From positions 1 to 33,433 of the forward strand of contig JARLIQ010000117.1 in the NCBI GenBank assembly GCA_031291645.1: a DNA stretch of 33,433 nt, read 5' to 3'. Each line of letters starts with the position of its first letter. The first letter of the stretch is position 1. The DNA comes from Caulobacteraceae bacterium (GTDB lineage: Bacteria > Pseudomonadota > Alphaproteobacteria > Caulobacterales > Caulobacteraceae). Positions 25,944 through 33,433 of the stretch are shown here, in pieces. Under the pieces are notes generated by a model. That model was not told the DNA's origin. It did no database searches and was given only the letters and a program-made list of their open reading frames with translations. Position numbers and translations under genes: made by a program.

Positions 25944-26846
25944 ATGACGCCGTTGAGGCAGGCCTGGGTCTACGACGACCGGGTGCTCGGGGATTTCATC
26001 CAGGCTGGACGCCATGTGTTTCCCGAACCGGTCGACCCGGCGGCCGCGGCCGAGCTGCTGGCCGAGATCCGCGCCCAGCGGGCGTTCGACGAGACCCTGT
26101 TTCCCAGCCAGGCGGCCTTCGACGCCGATCCGTCGCCGCGGCGCAATCTCCTGGACCGGTTCGAGGACCGGCTGGGCTTCGTCGAGCGCGCGCCGCAGCT
26201 CGTCGAGGCGCTGTCGGGCCTGCTCGGCGACGACTACCGGATCGCGGACCGCAGGATCGTCTGCAGCCTGCCCGAACGGGCCGTGCCGGCCTGGGTGAAG
26301 GCCCGTCTCGACGGCGGGCCGCTCGGCGACCTCGACGCCTTCGTCCAACCGCAGTTCCGCGACGCGACCTATGTCTGCGGCGCCGACTTCCGCCAGGACC
26401 TGGCCGAGGGCCCGGATGGGGGCCCGGACGGGGGTCCCGACGTGATCACCCTCTGGGTCGGCCTGCAGCCGGTCGGGCGGGAGGACGCGCCGGTCCACCT
26501 GCTGGATGGCAGCCACGCCCTGGGCGCGACGGCCTTTCCGCACGACCTGCGGACCGACGGGCCGGGGCACTGGATCTACGGCGACCGGCGCGGGCAGGAG
26601 CGGCTGTTGCGCCAGGAGGCGCTGACCGGGCCGGCCGGCCATGCGGTCCTCTGGCACGCCTGCGCCCTGCATGGCGCGCCGCCCGCGGCCGACCAGGCGC
26701 AGTTCGCGCTGCGCTATCGGCTGGCGCGGGGCGGGGTGGCGTCGGTGGGCGTGGACGTCGTCAACGCCAGCCTGCGCGGCCCCCTGAGGCTCACCGAAAC
26801 CGCCGGGGCGCGCCCGGCCCAGGACCGCATCGCCAAGGCGGGCTGA
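25944..26846 (+). CDS. PhyH-like dioxygenase homologue, first metal-ligand His replaced by Arg
   Basis: The 299-residue protein resembles phytanoyl-CoA dioxygenase-type proteins in its middle and end: VITLWVGLQPVGREDAPVHLLDGSHALG, shortened here to its key pieces WVGLQPV and LLDGSH, then LWHACALHGAPP and ALRYRLARG. In this superfamily an HxD pair and a distal His hold iron, and Arg binds 2-oxoglutarate. Here the expected HxD is R-Q-D (Arg150, Asp152), while His243 and Arg258 are present. It may therefore be non-catalytic or use a variant centre. A Gly-Pro-Asp repeat (PDGGPDGGPD) sits in the loop after this motif. ATG 25944 follows AGGAG. Confidence 0.7.
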   Translation: MTPLRQAWVYDDRVLGDFIQAGRHVFPEPVDPAAAAELLAEIRAQRAFDETLFPSQAAFDADPSPRRNLLDRFEDRLGFVERAPQLVEALSGLLGDDYRIADRRIVCSLPERAVPAWVKARLDGGPLGDLDAFVQPQFRDATYVCGADFRQDLAEGPDGGPDGGPDVITLWVGLQPVGREDAPVHLLDGSHALGATAFPHDLRTDGPGHWIYGDRRGQERLLRQEALTGPAGHAVLWHACALHGAPPAADQAQFALRYRLARGGVASVGVDVVNASLRGPLRLTETAGARPAQDRIAKAG

Positions 26847-26905
26847 GGCCGGCGCTCGCATCGCGCCCGAAAGCAGGGCGCCTGAAAGCAGGCCCGCAAA
26901 CAGAA

Positions 26906-26932
26906 ACGGCCCAGGTCGGGGACCTGGGCCGT
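26906..26932. terminator. Bidirectional hairpin terminator between convergent genes
   Basis: A perfect 12-bp stem (ACGGCCCAGGTC at 26906-26917 with 26921-26932) with a 3-base loop lies between the PhyH-like gene and the oppositely oriented chemoreceptor gene. CTGTCTT follows on the plus strand and TTCTGTTTG on the minus strand. The imperfect T-runs make it weaker than the terminator at 591. Confidence 0.75.
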
Positions 26933-26995
26933 CTGTCTTGTCCCGAAGTTGAGGACCGGAGCCCGATCGCCGCGGCGACGGGGCTCCGGAGCGGC

Positions 26996-28960
26996 CTAGA
27001 ACTCCTCCCAGCCTTCGTCGACCGCGCCTTGCAGCTCGGCGGCGAGGGCGTGGCGGCCGCCGCCGGCGGCGACAGCCTTCAGCACCCGCTCGCCACGCCG
27101 CTGGGGCGCGGCCGGAGCGGTGGCGCGACGCGGCTCGGCGGCCCGGGCGACGCCGCCCTGGCTGATCGAGAAGGCGCCGAGCAGGCTGACCAGTTCGTTG
27201 GCCTCCTGCAGCAGGGCGTGGCTGGCCGCGGTCGACTGCTCGACCATGGCCGCGTTCTGCTGGGTGACCTGGTCCATCTGGTTGATGGCGCCGTTGACCT
27301 CGTTGAGGCCGCTGGCTTCTTCCTGGGCGGAGGCGGCGATCTCGGCGACCACGCTGTTGATCTCGTTGACCTGGCCGACGATGCGTTCCAGCGCCGATCC
27401 GGTCTCGCCGACGAGCTGCACCCCCTGGGCGACCTGGGTGGTCGAGGCGGTGATCAACCCCTTGATCTCCTTGGCCGCTTCGGCCGAGCGCTGGGCCAGG
27501 GCCCGCACTTCCGAGGCGACGACCGCGAAGCCGCGGCCCGCTTCGCCGGCGCGGGCGGCCTCGACCCCCGCGTTCAGCGCCAAGAGGTTGGTCTGGAAGG
27601 CGATCTCGTCGATCACCCCGATGATCTGGCTGATCTGGCGCGAGGAGCTCTCGATCTGGTTCATCGCCGCGACCGCGCCGCGGACCACCTCGCCGGAGCG
27701 GGTGGCGTCGGCCTTGGCGGTCGAGACCACTTCGCGGGCGTGGTTGGCGCCCTCGGCGGTGCGCCGCACGGTGGCGGTGATCTCGTCCAGGGCCGCTGCG
27801 GTCTCTTCGAGGGCGGCGGCCTGCTGCTCGGTGCGGCGCGACAGGTCGTCGGCGGCGTGGCTGATTTCCTTCGAGCCGGTCTGGATGCCGTTGGTGGCTT
27901 CCGAGATGTGGCGCAGGGCGCCTTCCAGCTGGGCGATGGCGGCGTTGAAATCGTCGCGCAGCTTGAGGTACTCGCCCGGGAAGGCCGCATCCAGCCGATA
28001 GGTCATGTCGCCCGAGGCCAGGCGGTCCAGCCCTTCGGCCAGCGAGGAGACGACCAGCGCCTGTTCGCGCGCGGCCTGGGCGGCCGCCTCGCCCTTGGCG
28101 CGGCGCTCCTCCTCGGTCATCGCCCGGTCGGCTTCCTGCTGGGCCCGGAGCTGTTCCAGGTGGGCCTGGTTCTCCTTGAACACCACCAGGGAGCGGACGA
28201 CCGCGCCCAGTTCGTCCTTGCGCTCGAGCCGCGCCAGGTCGACCGAGGCGCCCTTGCCGGCGGCCAGCGCTTCGGTGGCCCGGGCGATCTGGCTGATCGA
28301 GCTGCGGGTGGTCATCACCGACACCCAGGCGATCAGGCCCACCACCGCCAGGGTGACGGCGCCGACCAGGATGGTGAGGTTGGCGGCCGCCTGGGCGGAA
28401 GCCTCGGTCGCGGCGGCGCGCTGGCTGGTCTGGGCCTTGGACGCGGCGACCGCCTGGTCGAGCGTCCGGGTCATCTGGTTGTAGCTGTCCTCGAAGGGCG
28501 CGACGAAGCCGACCGCGGTCGAGAAGTCCACGCCGATCATGCCGCCGACCACGTCGACGGCGCTGCGCGTGTCGTTCAGCGAGGCGATCAGCTTGTCGAA
28601 CACCGGCCGCTGGGCGGCGGGTTCCTGGGCCCTGACGGCCTTGACCTCTGCAGTGATGGAGTCGAACTCGGCCAGCAGCGTCTTCATCTGGCCGTCGATC
28701 TTGTCCTTGTCGATCGAACCGGCCTGGTGGGTCAGGAGCACGTACAGCTGGCCATGCGCCGCGGCGATGCGGCGCGAGATGTCCTGCATCCGGATGGACG
28801 TCGGCATGTCGGTCTGGACGACCTGCTTCAGTTCCCTGGATTCGTTGCTCTGACTGACGATGCTGCCGGCCACCACGACCGCGAACATGATCAGCGCGAT
28901 CGCCGGAGCGAAGCCGATCTTGATGATCATCGGCACGTCCGAGAGCCGAAAGCCTTTCAT
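26996..28960 (-). CDS. Methyl-accepting chemotaxis protein with CheR-docking tail
   Basis: This 654-residue transmembrane receptor has TM1 (about 14-35), a helical periplasmic four-helix-bundle-type ligand domain (about 36-194), TM2 (195-216), a HAMP-like linker, a second HAMP-like region at [20 protein letters not shown], and a signalling domain with the hairpin tip [20 protein letters not shown]. Glutamates and glutamines flank the tip at candidate methylation positions. The C-terminus is a linker ending GWEEF, a CheR/CheB tethering pentapeptide of the NWETF type. ATG 28960 follows GGGGGAGATT. The ligand is unknown. Nearby flagellar genes fit a motility role. Confidence 0.95.
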   Translation of the reverse strand: MKGFRLSDVPMIIKIGFAPAIALIMFAVVVAGSIVSQSNESRELKQVVQTDMPTSIRMQDISRRIAAAHGQLYVLLTHQAGSIDKDKIDGQMKTLLAEFDSITAEVKAVRAQEPAAQRPVFDKLIASLNDTRSAVDVVGGMIGVDFSTAVGFVAPFEDSYNQMTRTLDQAVAASKAQTSQRAAATEASAQAAANLTILVGAVTLAVVGLIAWVSVMTTRSSISQIARATEALAAGKGASVDLARLERKDELGAVVRSLVVFKENQAHLEQLRAQQEADRAMTEEERRAKGEAAAQAAREQALVVSSLAEGLDRLASGDMTYRLDAAFPGEYLKLRDDFNAAIAQLEGALRHISEATNGIQTGSKEISHAADDLSRRTEQQAAALEETAAALDEITATVRRTAEGANHAREVVSTAKADATRSGEVVRGAVAAMNQIESSSRQISQIIGVIDEIAFQTNLLALNAGVEAARAGEAGRGFAVVASEVRALAQRSAEAAKEIKGLITASTTQVAQGVQLVGETGSALERIVGQVNEINSVVAEIAASAQEEASGLNEVNGAINQMDQVTQQNAAMVEQSTAASHALLQEANELVSLLGAFSISQGGVARAAEPRRATAPAAPQRRGERVLKAVAAGGGRHALAAELQGAVDEGWEEF

Positions 28961-29215
28961 AATCTCCCCCGCTTTGCGCATACAGCCGGACCTCATCCGG
29001 GCGTTGCATCGTTCGGGGAGATTGCTTAACAGACCCTAACTGTAGTTGCATTTGACCGCAAAAAACTCGCGCCGCTGCTCCTTTCGTTTGAGTTAATTGA
29101 CTTGGACCCCAGGAGCGCAGTCATTCGTAATGATGGAGTCGAACAATATTACATTGGAGGAATTTTTAACCTTTGCGCTCGTATTCCGGCCTCGTCCAAC
29201 TTAATGGAGGGGCAA

Positions 29216-29521
29216 GTGAAAAAATCACTCGCGGTTATCGGCGGAATCGCCGGCGCTTTCGTTTTCGCCACCGGCGCTCTGGCCGATGGCTTTCAATCTC
29301 ACGTCACCCAGTGCGTCGAGAAGTTCGCGGACCCGTCGGTGACGGCGAGCGTGACGCTCGAGTGCACCGCCGGCGGCGGCAAGCTCTCGGACTGCAAGGT
29401 GGTCGACAACACCGCCGCGGGCCGTGGCTTCGACAAGGCCGCGATATGCCTTGCGGACTTCCTGCCGATGGGCGCCAAGACCGGCCCGGTTCGCGTGCCG
29501 CTCAAGTTCCAAGGCTCCTAG
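29216..29521 (+). CDS. Small secreted protein resembling a TonB C-terminal domain
   Basis: The 101-residue precursor has a signal peptide (KKSLAVIGGIAGAFVFATG, cleavage after ALA at residue 23). The mature 78 residues carry four cysteines (33, 50, 60, 78). The pattern VTLECTAGGGKLSDCKVVD, then GRGFDKAAICLADFLPMG and a final strand VRVPLKF, is that of the TonB C-terminal fold, here without a transmembrane anchor or Pro-rich linker. The GTG at 29216 is chosen for its GGAGGGG site and because it starts the signal peptide. The frame upstream is open but not coding. The stop codon TAG is the first three bases of a repeat element. Confidence 0.75.
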   Translation: MKKSLAVIGGIAGAFVFATGALADGFQSHVTQCVEKFADPSVTASVTLECTAGGGKLSDCKVVDNTAAGRGFDKAAICLADFLPMGAKTGPVRVPLKFQGS

Positions 29522-29632
29522 AGCCCTTTAGGGTCAGATGGAATCATCTGACCCGTTAAAAAGGGCTCTCGTTCAAAACGTTAGAGCGTGACGGGCGCCG
29601 AAACCGCACACACTTTCGGCTGTCACGCTCTA
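29519..29632. repeat. Two-hairpin intergenic element, copy 2 (114 bp)
   Basis: It is the same length as the copy at 16615-16728. Hairpin 1 pairs AGAGCCCTTT with AAAGGGCTCT and, inside, GGGTCAGATG with CATCTGACCC; compared with copy 1 both arms have changed together. Hairpin 2 (29582-29632) differs from copy 1 by a single base in its inner bulge. The first three bases are the TAG stop of the preceding gene. Confidence 0.9.
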
Positions 29633-29704
29633 AGGCCTGCACGAAACTGTCTGCTAGGCCATTTTTGGCGCCGAGGGGGATACGAGCCCGGCGCCGAGGA
29701 TGGT

Positions 29705-31504
29705 CTAGCCGAGCCAGCGGCCGAGCGCTTCGGCCGCTTCCCGCATCACCCCGTCCCACTGGCCGAAGCGCTCCGGGATGAAGACGCGGGCATGCGGATA
29801 CCAGGGATAGCGCGCCGCGCCGAGCCTGGGCCAGCCGATCGGCGTGGAGATGAACCAGACCGGCGCGCCGCAAGCCGCGCCGATGTTGCTGGTGGCGTTG
29901 GCCGGGGCGATGATCAGGTCCAGCGCGCAGGTCAGCGCCGCCACGTCGTCCAGGTCGTTCTTCAGGTCGATCCCCGGCGGGTTCCAGATGTCCAGGCCCA
30001 TGGCCTCGCGGGCCTCGGCCAGTTCGGCCGCGCACTCGCCGTACTGCAGGTTGACGAAGCTGACGCCGGGCGTCTCCAGCACCGGGCGCCACTGCTCGAA
30101 CGGCGAGAATTCGCGCAGGCGCGCGCCGTCCAGCTTCAGGCTCTTCCACAGGATCCCCACCTTGCGCCCGGACAGGGCGGCCAGCTCGCGCCGCCAGTGC
30201 TCGACGCGCGTCGTGTCCGGCTTCAGGTAGGCGCCCCGCTCGGGGAAATCGGCGATCGAGCGGCGGAAGCGGCGGAGCGGCGAGGCGAGGGGCGCCCAAA
30301 GCTCGACGCCCGAATCGTCGGTGACGAAATGTGCGGCGCGCATGGTGTGGCCGTCGAGCTTGTAGGTCGCGTGCGGTCCGATCGTCGCCTTGGGGAACGA
30401 CCGCTGGAACAGGGGAATCAGCCGCGGCTCCAGCGCCAGGGTCAGCCGCCCGTCCGGGCCCAAGGCCTCGATCAGGTCGGGCAGGTAGTTGGCGAACATG
30501 ACCTCGTCGCCCAGTCCCTGCTCGCCGAACAGCAGGAGCGAACGTCCGTCGAGTTCGGTCTCGGGCGTCCAGCGCGGGCGCTCGCTCATGAAATGGGTGA
30601 CCTCGGCGAACATCGGGTCCAGCCGCGCCTCGTAGGCGTCCCATCCCTCGCCGACCCGGCCGGCGCACAGCAGCATGGTCGATTGGGCCAGCCGCATCAT
30701 CGCCAGCTCCGCCGGGCCGGACGCGCCGGTCATCGCCGCCTCGCAGTCGGCCAGCGCGCCCTCGAACTGGCCGAACTCCAGCCGGGTGTTGCCGCGGTTG
30801 TAGCGCGCCTTGGCGAAGTCGGGCTGCAGCCGCAGGGCCTCTTCGAAGAAGATCAGGGCGTTGGCGGCGTCGCCCTGGGCGCTCACCACCGTGCCGAGGG
30901 TGTTCCAAAGGGCGGCGTCGCCCAGGTTGGCCGTGATCGCCCTCTGCAGCACCTCGACCGCCGCGGGGTACTGGTGCAGGTCGCGCAGCACGCAGGCCAG
31001 GTTGTTGGCGCCGTGCGGGCAGTCGGGTCTGGCCTGGCGGTATTGCATGAACAGCTGGGCCGCGAGCGGCTTCTGTCCCATGCGGAAGGCCAGCCGCCCC
31101 AGGTCGTTGGCCACCTCGGCGTGGTCGGGCAGCAGCGCCAGCGCCGCCTCGTAGGCCTGGATGGAGTTGCGGAAGTCGCCGGCCAGTTCGCGGGCGATGG
31201 CCAAGACGTGCCAGGCCAGGCCGTTGCGCTCGTCCTGCTCCAGCACCTGGATGGCGAGGCTGGCGGCGGTCTTGGCGTCGTCCTGCCGGATCGCTGTGAT
31301 CGCTCGGTGCAGGAGGGGCGCGACCGAAAGGGCCTTGAGCTCGGTCACGGCGTGGTTGAGCCGCTCGAGCGCTTCCTGCGACGTACTGTCGCCCATGTCG
31401 ACGTCGGCGGGGCGCGGCCGCGCCGCTTGGGGCGCCGGCGCCGGGTCGCCGGCCCCGAGATCCGACTCCTCAAAGGCGGGCGCGTGCTGGGGTTGTCCGG
31501 ACAT
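29705..31504 (-). CDS. flmG: Flagellin glycosyltransferase with TPR domain (FlmG/FlbA-like)
   Basis: The 599-residue soluble protein has an N-terminal half of tetratricopeptide repeats (about residues 60-300, e.g. AALWNTLGTVVSAQGDAANA). The C-terminal GT-B-like glycosyltransferase half includes LLLFGEQGLGDEVMFANYLP, KVGILWKS and the nucleotide-sugar end block DLIIAPANATSNIGAACG. In Caulobacter, FlmG (formerly FlbA) binds flagellins through its TPR part and attaches pseudaminic acid. Position next to flbT and flaF supports the same role. The ATG at 31504 gives the expected length, although no Shine-Dalgarno is visible; ATG 31396 is an alternative. A CtrA-like site lies 57 bases upstream of the start. 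Confidence 0.8.
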   Translation of the reverse strand: MSGQPQHAPAFEESDLGAGDPAPAPQAARPRPADVDMGDSTSQEALERLNHAVTELKALSVAPLLHRAITAIRQDDAKTAASLAIQVLEQDERNGLAWHVLAIARELAGDFRNSIQAYEAALALLPDHAEVANDLGRLAFRMGQKPLAAQLFMQYRQARPDCPHGANNLACVLRDLHQYPAAVEVLQRAITANLGDAALWNTLGTVVSAQGDAANALIFFEEALRLQPDFAKARYNRGNTRLEFGQFEGALADCEAAMTGASGPAELAMMRLAQSTMLLCAGRVGEGWDAYEARLDPMFAEVTHFMSERPRWTPETELDGRSLLLFGEQGLGDEVMFANYLPDLIEALGPDGRLTLALEPRLIPLFQRSFPKATIGPHATYKLDGHTMRAAHFVTDDSGVELWAPLASPLRRFRRSIADFPERGAYLKPDTTRVEHWRRELAALSGRKVGILWKSLKLDGARLREFSPFEQWRPVLETPGVSFVNLQYGECAAELAEAREAMGLDIWNPPGIDLKNDLDDVAALTCALDLIIAPANATSNIGAACGAPVWFISTPIGWPRLGAARYPWYPHARVFIPERFGQWDGVMREAAEALGRWLG

Positions 31505-31560
31505 TTGGGGGCGACTCGCGCGTTCGGATAGGAATTGAGGGATGCTAGCGCCGGGGCGGC

Positions 31561-31575
31561 TTAAAGGAGTGCTAA
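31561..31575 (-). promoter_or_regulatory. CtrA-like site upstream of flmG
   Basis: On the minus strand the site reads TTAG-N7-TTAA, one base from the CtrA consensus TTAA-N7-TTAA. It lies 57 bases before the flmG start and ahead of a GCTAGCAT sequence that could serve as a -10 element. Two GANTC sites (31512-31516 and 31593-31597) lie in the same intergenic region. Cell-cycle control is plausible but unproven. Confidence 0.45.
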
Positions 31576-31715
31576 GCCGTTTACCTTGATTGGACTCGCA
31601 ACCCGTCATTAACAACCGGGCCTTAGCGTTCGGGCGGGGGCTGCCAAGCCGGGGGGCGATTTCCGTCCCGAACGAACAGGGTTAAGCTTTTGCGCCGGTC
31701 CGGAGCGTCGACGTC

Positions 31716-32141
31716 ATGCCGCTGAAACTGTCGCTCAAGCCCCACGAGAAATTCGTGCTCAACGGCGCCGTGGTCCAGAATGGCGATCGGCGAGGGGTTC
31801 TGCTGCTGCAGAACAAGGCCTCGGTCCTGCGGGAAAAAGACATCATGCAGGTGGAGGAAGCCAACTCCCCCTCCCGCCGAATCTATTTCCCCGTCATGAT
31901 GATGTATTTGGATGAGGCCGGCGCGAGCGGCTATCACGAAGAGTTCATACGTCGTCTGCAAGAGTTCATGGGGGCGATCACCAACCCAAGCGTGCTTGCT
32001 GACTGCGTGAATATCTCGAAGTTGGTGCTGCAGCGAGAGTATTACAAAGCGCTTACACTCTGCCGCAAGTTGATCGAATACGAAGACCAAAGGTTAGGGA
32101 ATGTCGGTACAGGCCTATCAGCAAGCCGCGAAGCGGGCTGA
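31716..32141 (+). CDS. flbT: Flagellin synthesis repressor FlbT
   Basis: The 141-residue protein is clearly Flb[21 protein letters not shown], the [13 protein letters not shown] block and [20 protein letters not shown]. In Caulobacter FlbT binds the 5' leader of flagellin mRNA and lowers its stability until the hook is assembled. ATG 31716 is preceded by CGGAG. The last 41 bases overlap flaF, so the two are translationally coupled. The flagellin target gene starts about 540 bases downstream. Confidence 0.95.
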   Translation: MPLKLSLKPHEKFVLNGAVVQNGDRRGVLLLQNKASVLREKDIMQVEEANSPSRRIYFPVMMMYLDEAGASGYHEEFIRRLQEFMGAITNPSVLADCVNISKLVLQREYYKALTLCRKLIEYEDQRLGNVGTGLSASREAG

Positions 32142-32460
32142 ACAGCCCCGCGACAGTGAGTACCGCCTGTTCGGCGAGGTGACCCGGGCGCTGATGGCGG
32201 CGGCCTTGGCGCCGGTCGAGGACTTTCGCACGCGAATCGATGCGCTGGACTGGAACCGCCGGATGTGGATGGCCCTGGCCGCCGACTGCGCGCGGCCGCA
32301 GAACCCGCTCGATCCCGGCCTGCGGGCCCAGATCATCTCGCTCAGCCTGTGGGTCGGGCGGCACAGCTCCGCCGTGATGCGGGGCGAGGAGACCTTCGAG
32401 GCCCTGATCGACGTCAACCGCACCATGATGCAGGGCTTGGCGAGCCGCGCGGCCGCCTGA
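32101..32460 (+). CDS. flaF: Flagellar biosynthesis regulator FlaF
   Basis: The 119-residue helical protein matches FlaF, with [31 protein letters not shown] and [13 protein letters not shown]. In Caulobacter FlaF promotes flagellin export and counteracts FlbT. The start ATG 32101 lies inside flbT with a 41-base overlap, the tightest coupling in this window. Downstream, 220 bases separate it from the flagellin start and contain the sigma-54 promoter; no terminator is visible between them. Confidence 0.95.
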   Translation: MSVQAYQQAAKRAEQPRDSEYRLFGEVTRALMAAALAPVEDFRTRIDALDWNRRMWMALAADCARPQNPLDPGLRAQIISLSLWVGRHSSAVMRGEETFEALIDVNRTMMQGLASRAAA

Positions 32461-32594
32461 CCAGTCCCGCCACGCGCGGCGCCTCGGCAATTTCTGCCTG
32501 AACGATAAGTTTGACCCGGCAAGAGTGGGGTTTCGGCGTCGCGGGCGGGGGTGTTTTCTGGTTTAAGATCAATTGATTGGCTCGTTGGCCGGTG

Positions 32595-32610
32595 TGGCCC
32601 GCGGCTTGCT
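32595..32610 (+). promoter_or_regulatory. Sigma-54 promoter of the flagellin gene
   Basis: TGGCCCGCGGCTTGCT fits the -24/-12 consensus (TGGCACG, four bases, TTGCT) with the invariant GG and GC dinucleotides in exact spacing. Transcription would start near 32621, giving a leader of about 61 bases before ATG 32682. Late Caulobacter flagellin genes use this class of promoter. Confidence 0.9.
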
Positions 32611-32681
32611 GCGACATGGACGGGCAAAATGCCCTCGGCCGTCAAAATGACGCCGGACACCTTGGAAATAGGACCGCTACC

Positions 32682-33433
32682 ATGTCGCTTAGCGTCAATA
32701 CGAATCCCGGCGCCCTCGTCGCGCTGCAGAACCTCACCGCCACCGCCTCGCAACTTCAGCAGACCCAGAGCGAAGTCTCGACCGGTCTGGCCATCTCCTC
32801 GCCGCAGGACAATGGCGCGATCTGGGCCATCGCCCAGAACGAGCGCGGCACCTCCGGCTCGCTCGACTCGGTGATCCAGTCGCTGCAACGCAGTCAATCG
32901 ACCGTCCAGGTCGCCACCTCGGCCGGCACCAGCATCTCCAACCTGTTGAACCAGTTGAAGTCCATCGCCCTCTCGGCGTCGGACAACTCGCTCGATTCGA
33001 CCAGCCTGCAGGCCTACAACACCCAGTTCAAATCGATCCTGAACCAGATCAGCCAGGTCGTGAGCAACTCCGACTTCAACGGGGTCAACATGATCAAGTC
33101 GGGGGGCACGACGCTTTTCGCCCTCGCGACCGCGAGCGGCGGCCAGCTGACTGTCAGCGCTCAGGATCTGTCGCTGGGCGGCACGGCCATGGGCGGTACG
33201 AGCGGCCTGACCGCGACCTCGTCGATCGGCACCGTGACGCTGGCCGGCGCCATGGTCGCCACGGTCCAGGCGGCGATCACCGGCGTCAACAGCGCCCTGG
33301 GCCAGCTCGGCACGGGCGCCACGGCCCTGCAGAACCAGCTGACCTTCGTCCAGAACCTGCAGGACACCCTGGACACCGGCGTCGGCAACCTGGTCAACGC
33401 CAACATGGGTAAGGAAAGCGCCCAACTGACCGC
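32682..33433 (+). CDS. Flagellin (3' end outside window)
   Basis: The open frame runs from ATG 32682 to the window end without a stop, giving at least 250 residues. The N-terminus MSLSVNTNPGALVALQNL, SSPQDNGAIWAIAQNERG and the C-terminal approach TFVQNLQDTLDTGVGNLV, then MGKESAQLTA, match Caulobacter-type short flagellins (FljJ/K/L/M family, about 270-280 residues). The D0/D1 helices are intact and the variable D2 region is short. AGGA lies about nine bases before the ATG. A sigma-54 promoter and a structured leader precede it. Adjacent FlmG, FlbT and FlaF are its expected modifier, regulator and export factor. Only about 20-30 codons appear to be missing. Confidence 0.95.
   Translation, partial: MSLSVNTNPGALVALQNLTATASQLQQTQSEVSTGLAISSPQDNGAIWAIAQNERGTSGSLDSVIQSLQRSQSTVQVATSAGTSISNLLNQLKSIALSASDNSLDSTSLQAYNTQFKSILNQISQVVSNSDFNGVNMIKSGGTTLFALATASGGQLTVSAQDLSLGGTAMGGTSGLTATSSIGTVTLAGAMVATVQAAITGVNSALGQLGTGATALQNQLTFVQNLQDTLDTGVGNLVNANMGKESAQLT

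Noticed and set aside
28986-29000. Small inverted repeat CCGGACCTCATCCGG upstream of the chemoreceptor gene
   Set aside because: The stem is only five bases and has no matching regulator or T-run.
24809-29029. Plus-strand open frame of about 1400 codons
   Set aside because: It spans a MoxR gene, an intergenic region, a PhyH-like gene in another frame and a chemoreceptor gene. It is an antisense and out-of-frame artefact of GC-rich sequence.
29097-29125. TTGACT as a promoter for the small secreted TonB-like gene
   Set aside because: No convincing -10 element lies at the right distance, so it was not annotated.

Overview
The window is high-GC, densely coded DNA from an alphaproteobacterium, most likely a member of the Caulobacteraceae (Caulobacter/Phenylobacterium type). 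The best evidence is the right end, where a TPR/glycosyltransferase gene resembling flmG (flbA) diverges from flbT and flaF, followed by a Caulobacter-type flagellin behind a textbook sigma-54 promoter. Supporting signs are CtrA-like and GANTC sites between flmG and flbT, an alphaproteobacterial LexA box, an alphaproteobacterial NAD-regulator homologue, and several TTG/GTG starts chosen by Shine-Dalgarno position. No tRNA, rRNA, CRISPR array, prophage or complete insertion sequence was seen.

Layout. 1-6871 holds the end of a secreted fasciclin-domain protein with a strong terminator, then glyQ, a DUF559 putative nuclease, glyS and ppdK in one direction. The DUF559 gene lies between two inverted GC-rich palindromes that split the normally adjacent glyQ/glyS pair. 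6956-11673 holds a DUF4337 membrane protein, a BaiN/HI0933-type flavoprotein, an RsuA/RluF-type pseudouridine synthase, a second inverted pair of the same palindromes with no gene inside, a KAS III-like condensing enzyme and an outer-membrane barrel protein. 11843-16617 holds a membrane-anchored unknown coupled to a sterol-desaturase-type enzyme, a small secreted protein, an HD phosphohydrolase coupled to a degenerate-Nudix NAD-type regulator, a universal stress protein and a conserved unknown.

16791-22489 holds an S9 peptidase, a relic of a GH2 beta-galactosidase, a lipoprotein cytochrome c, an orphan ParA-type ATPase, a GFA-family zinc protein, two tiny minus-strand genes and a MarR-DUF1398 cassette behind a perfect inverted-repeat operator. 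22558-28960 holds a possibly SOS-controlled acidic protein, an AIM24 protein, a histidine-rich lipoprotein, a MoxR ATPase, a PhyH-like protein lacking its first iron-ligand histidine, and a chemoreceptor ending in a CheR-docking tail. 29216-33433 holds a small secreted TonB-C-terminal-like protein and the flagellin glycosylation, regulation and export genes.

Three copies of a two-hairpin intergenic element of about 114 bp (11722-11837, 16615-16728, 29519-29632) lie just downstream of genes. Two of them supply the stop codon of the preceding gene. These elements, the DUF559/palindrome unit, and the flagellin 5' leader with two hairpins displaying the same CAAAATG motif are the least conventional features of the window.
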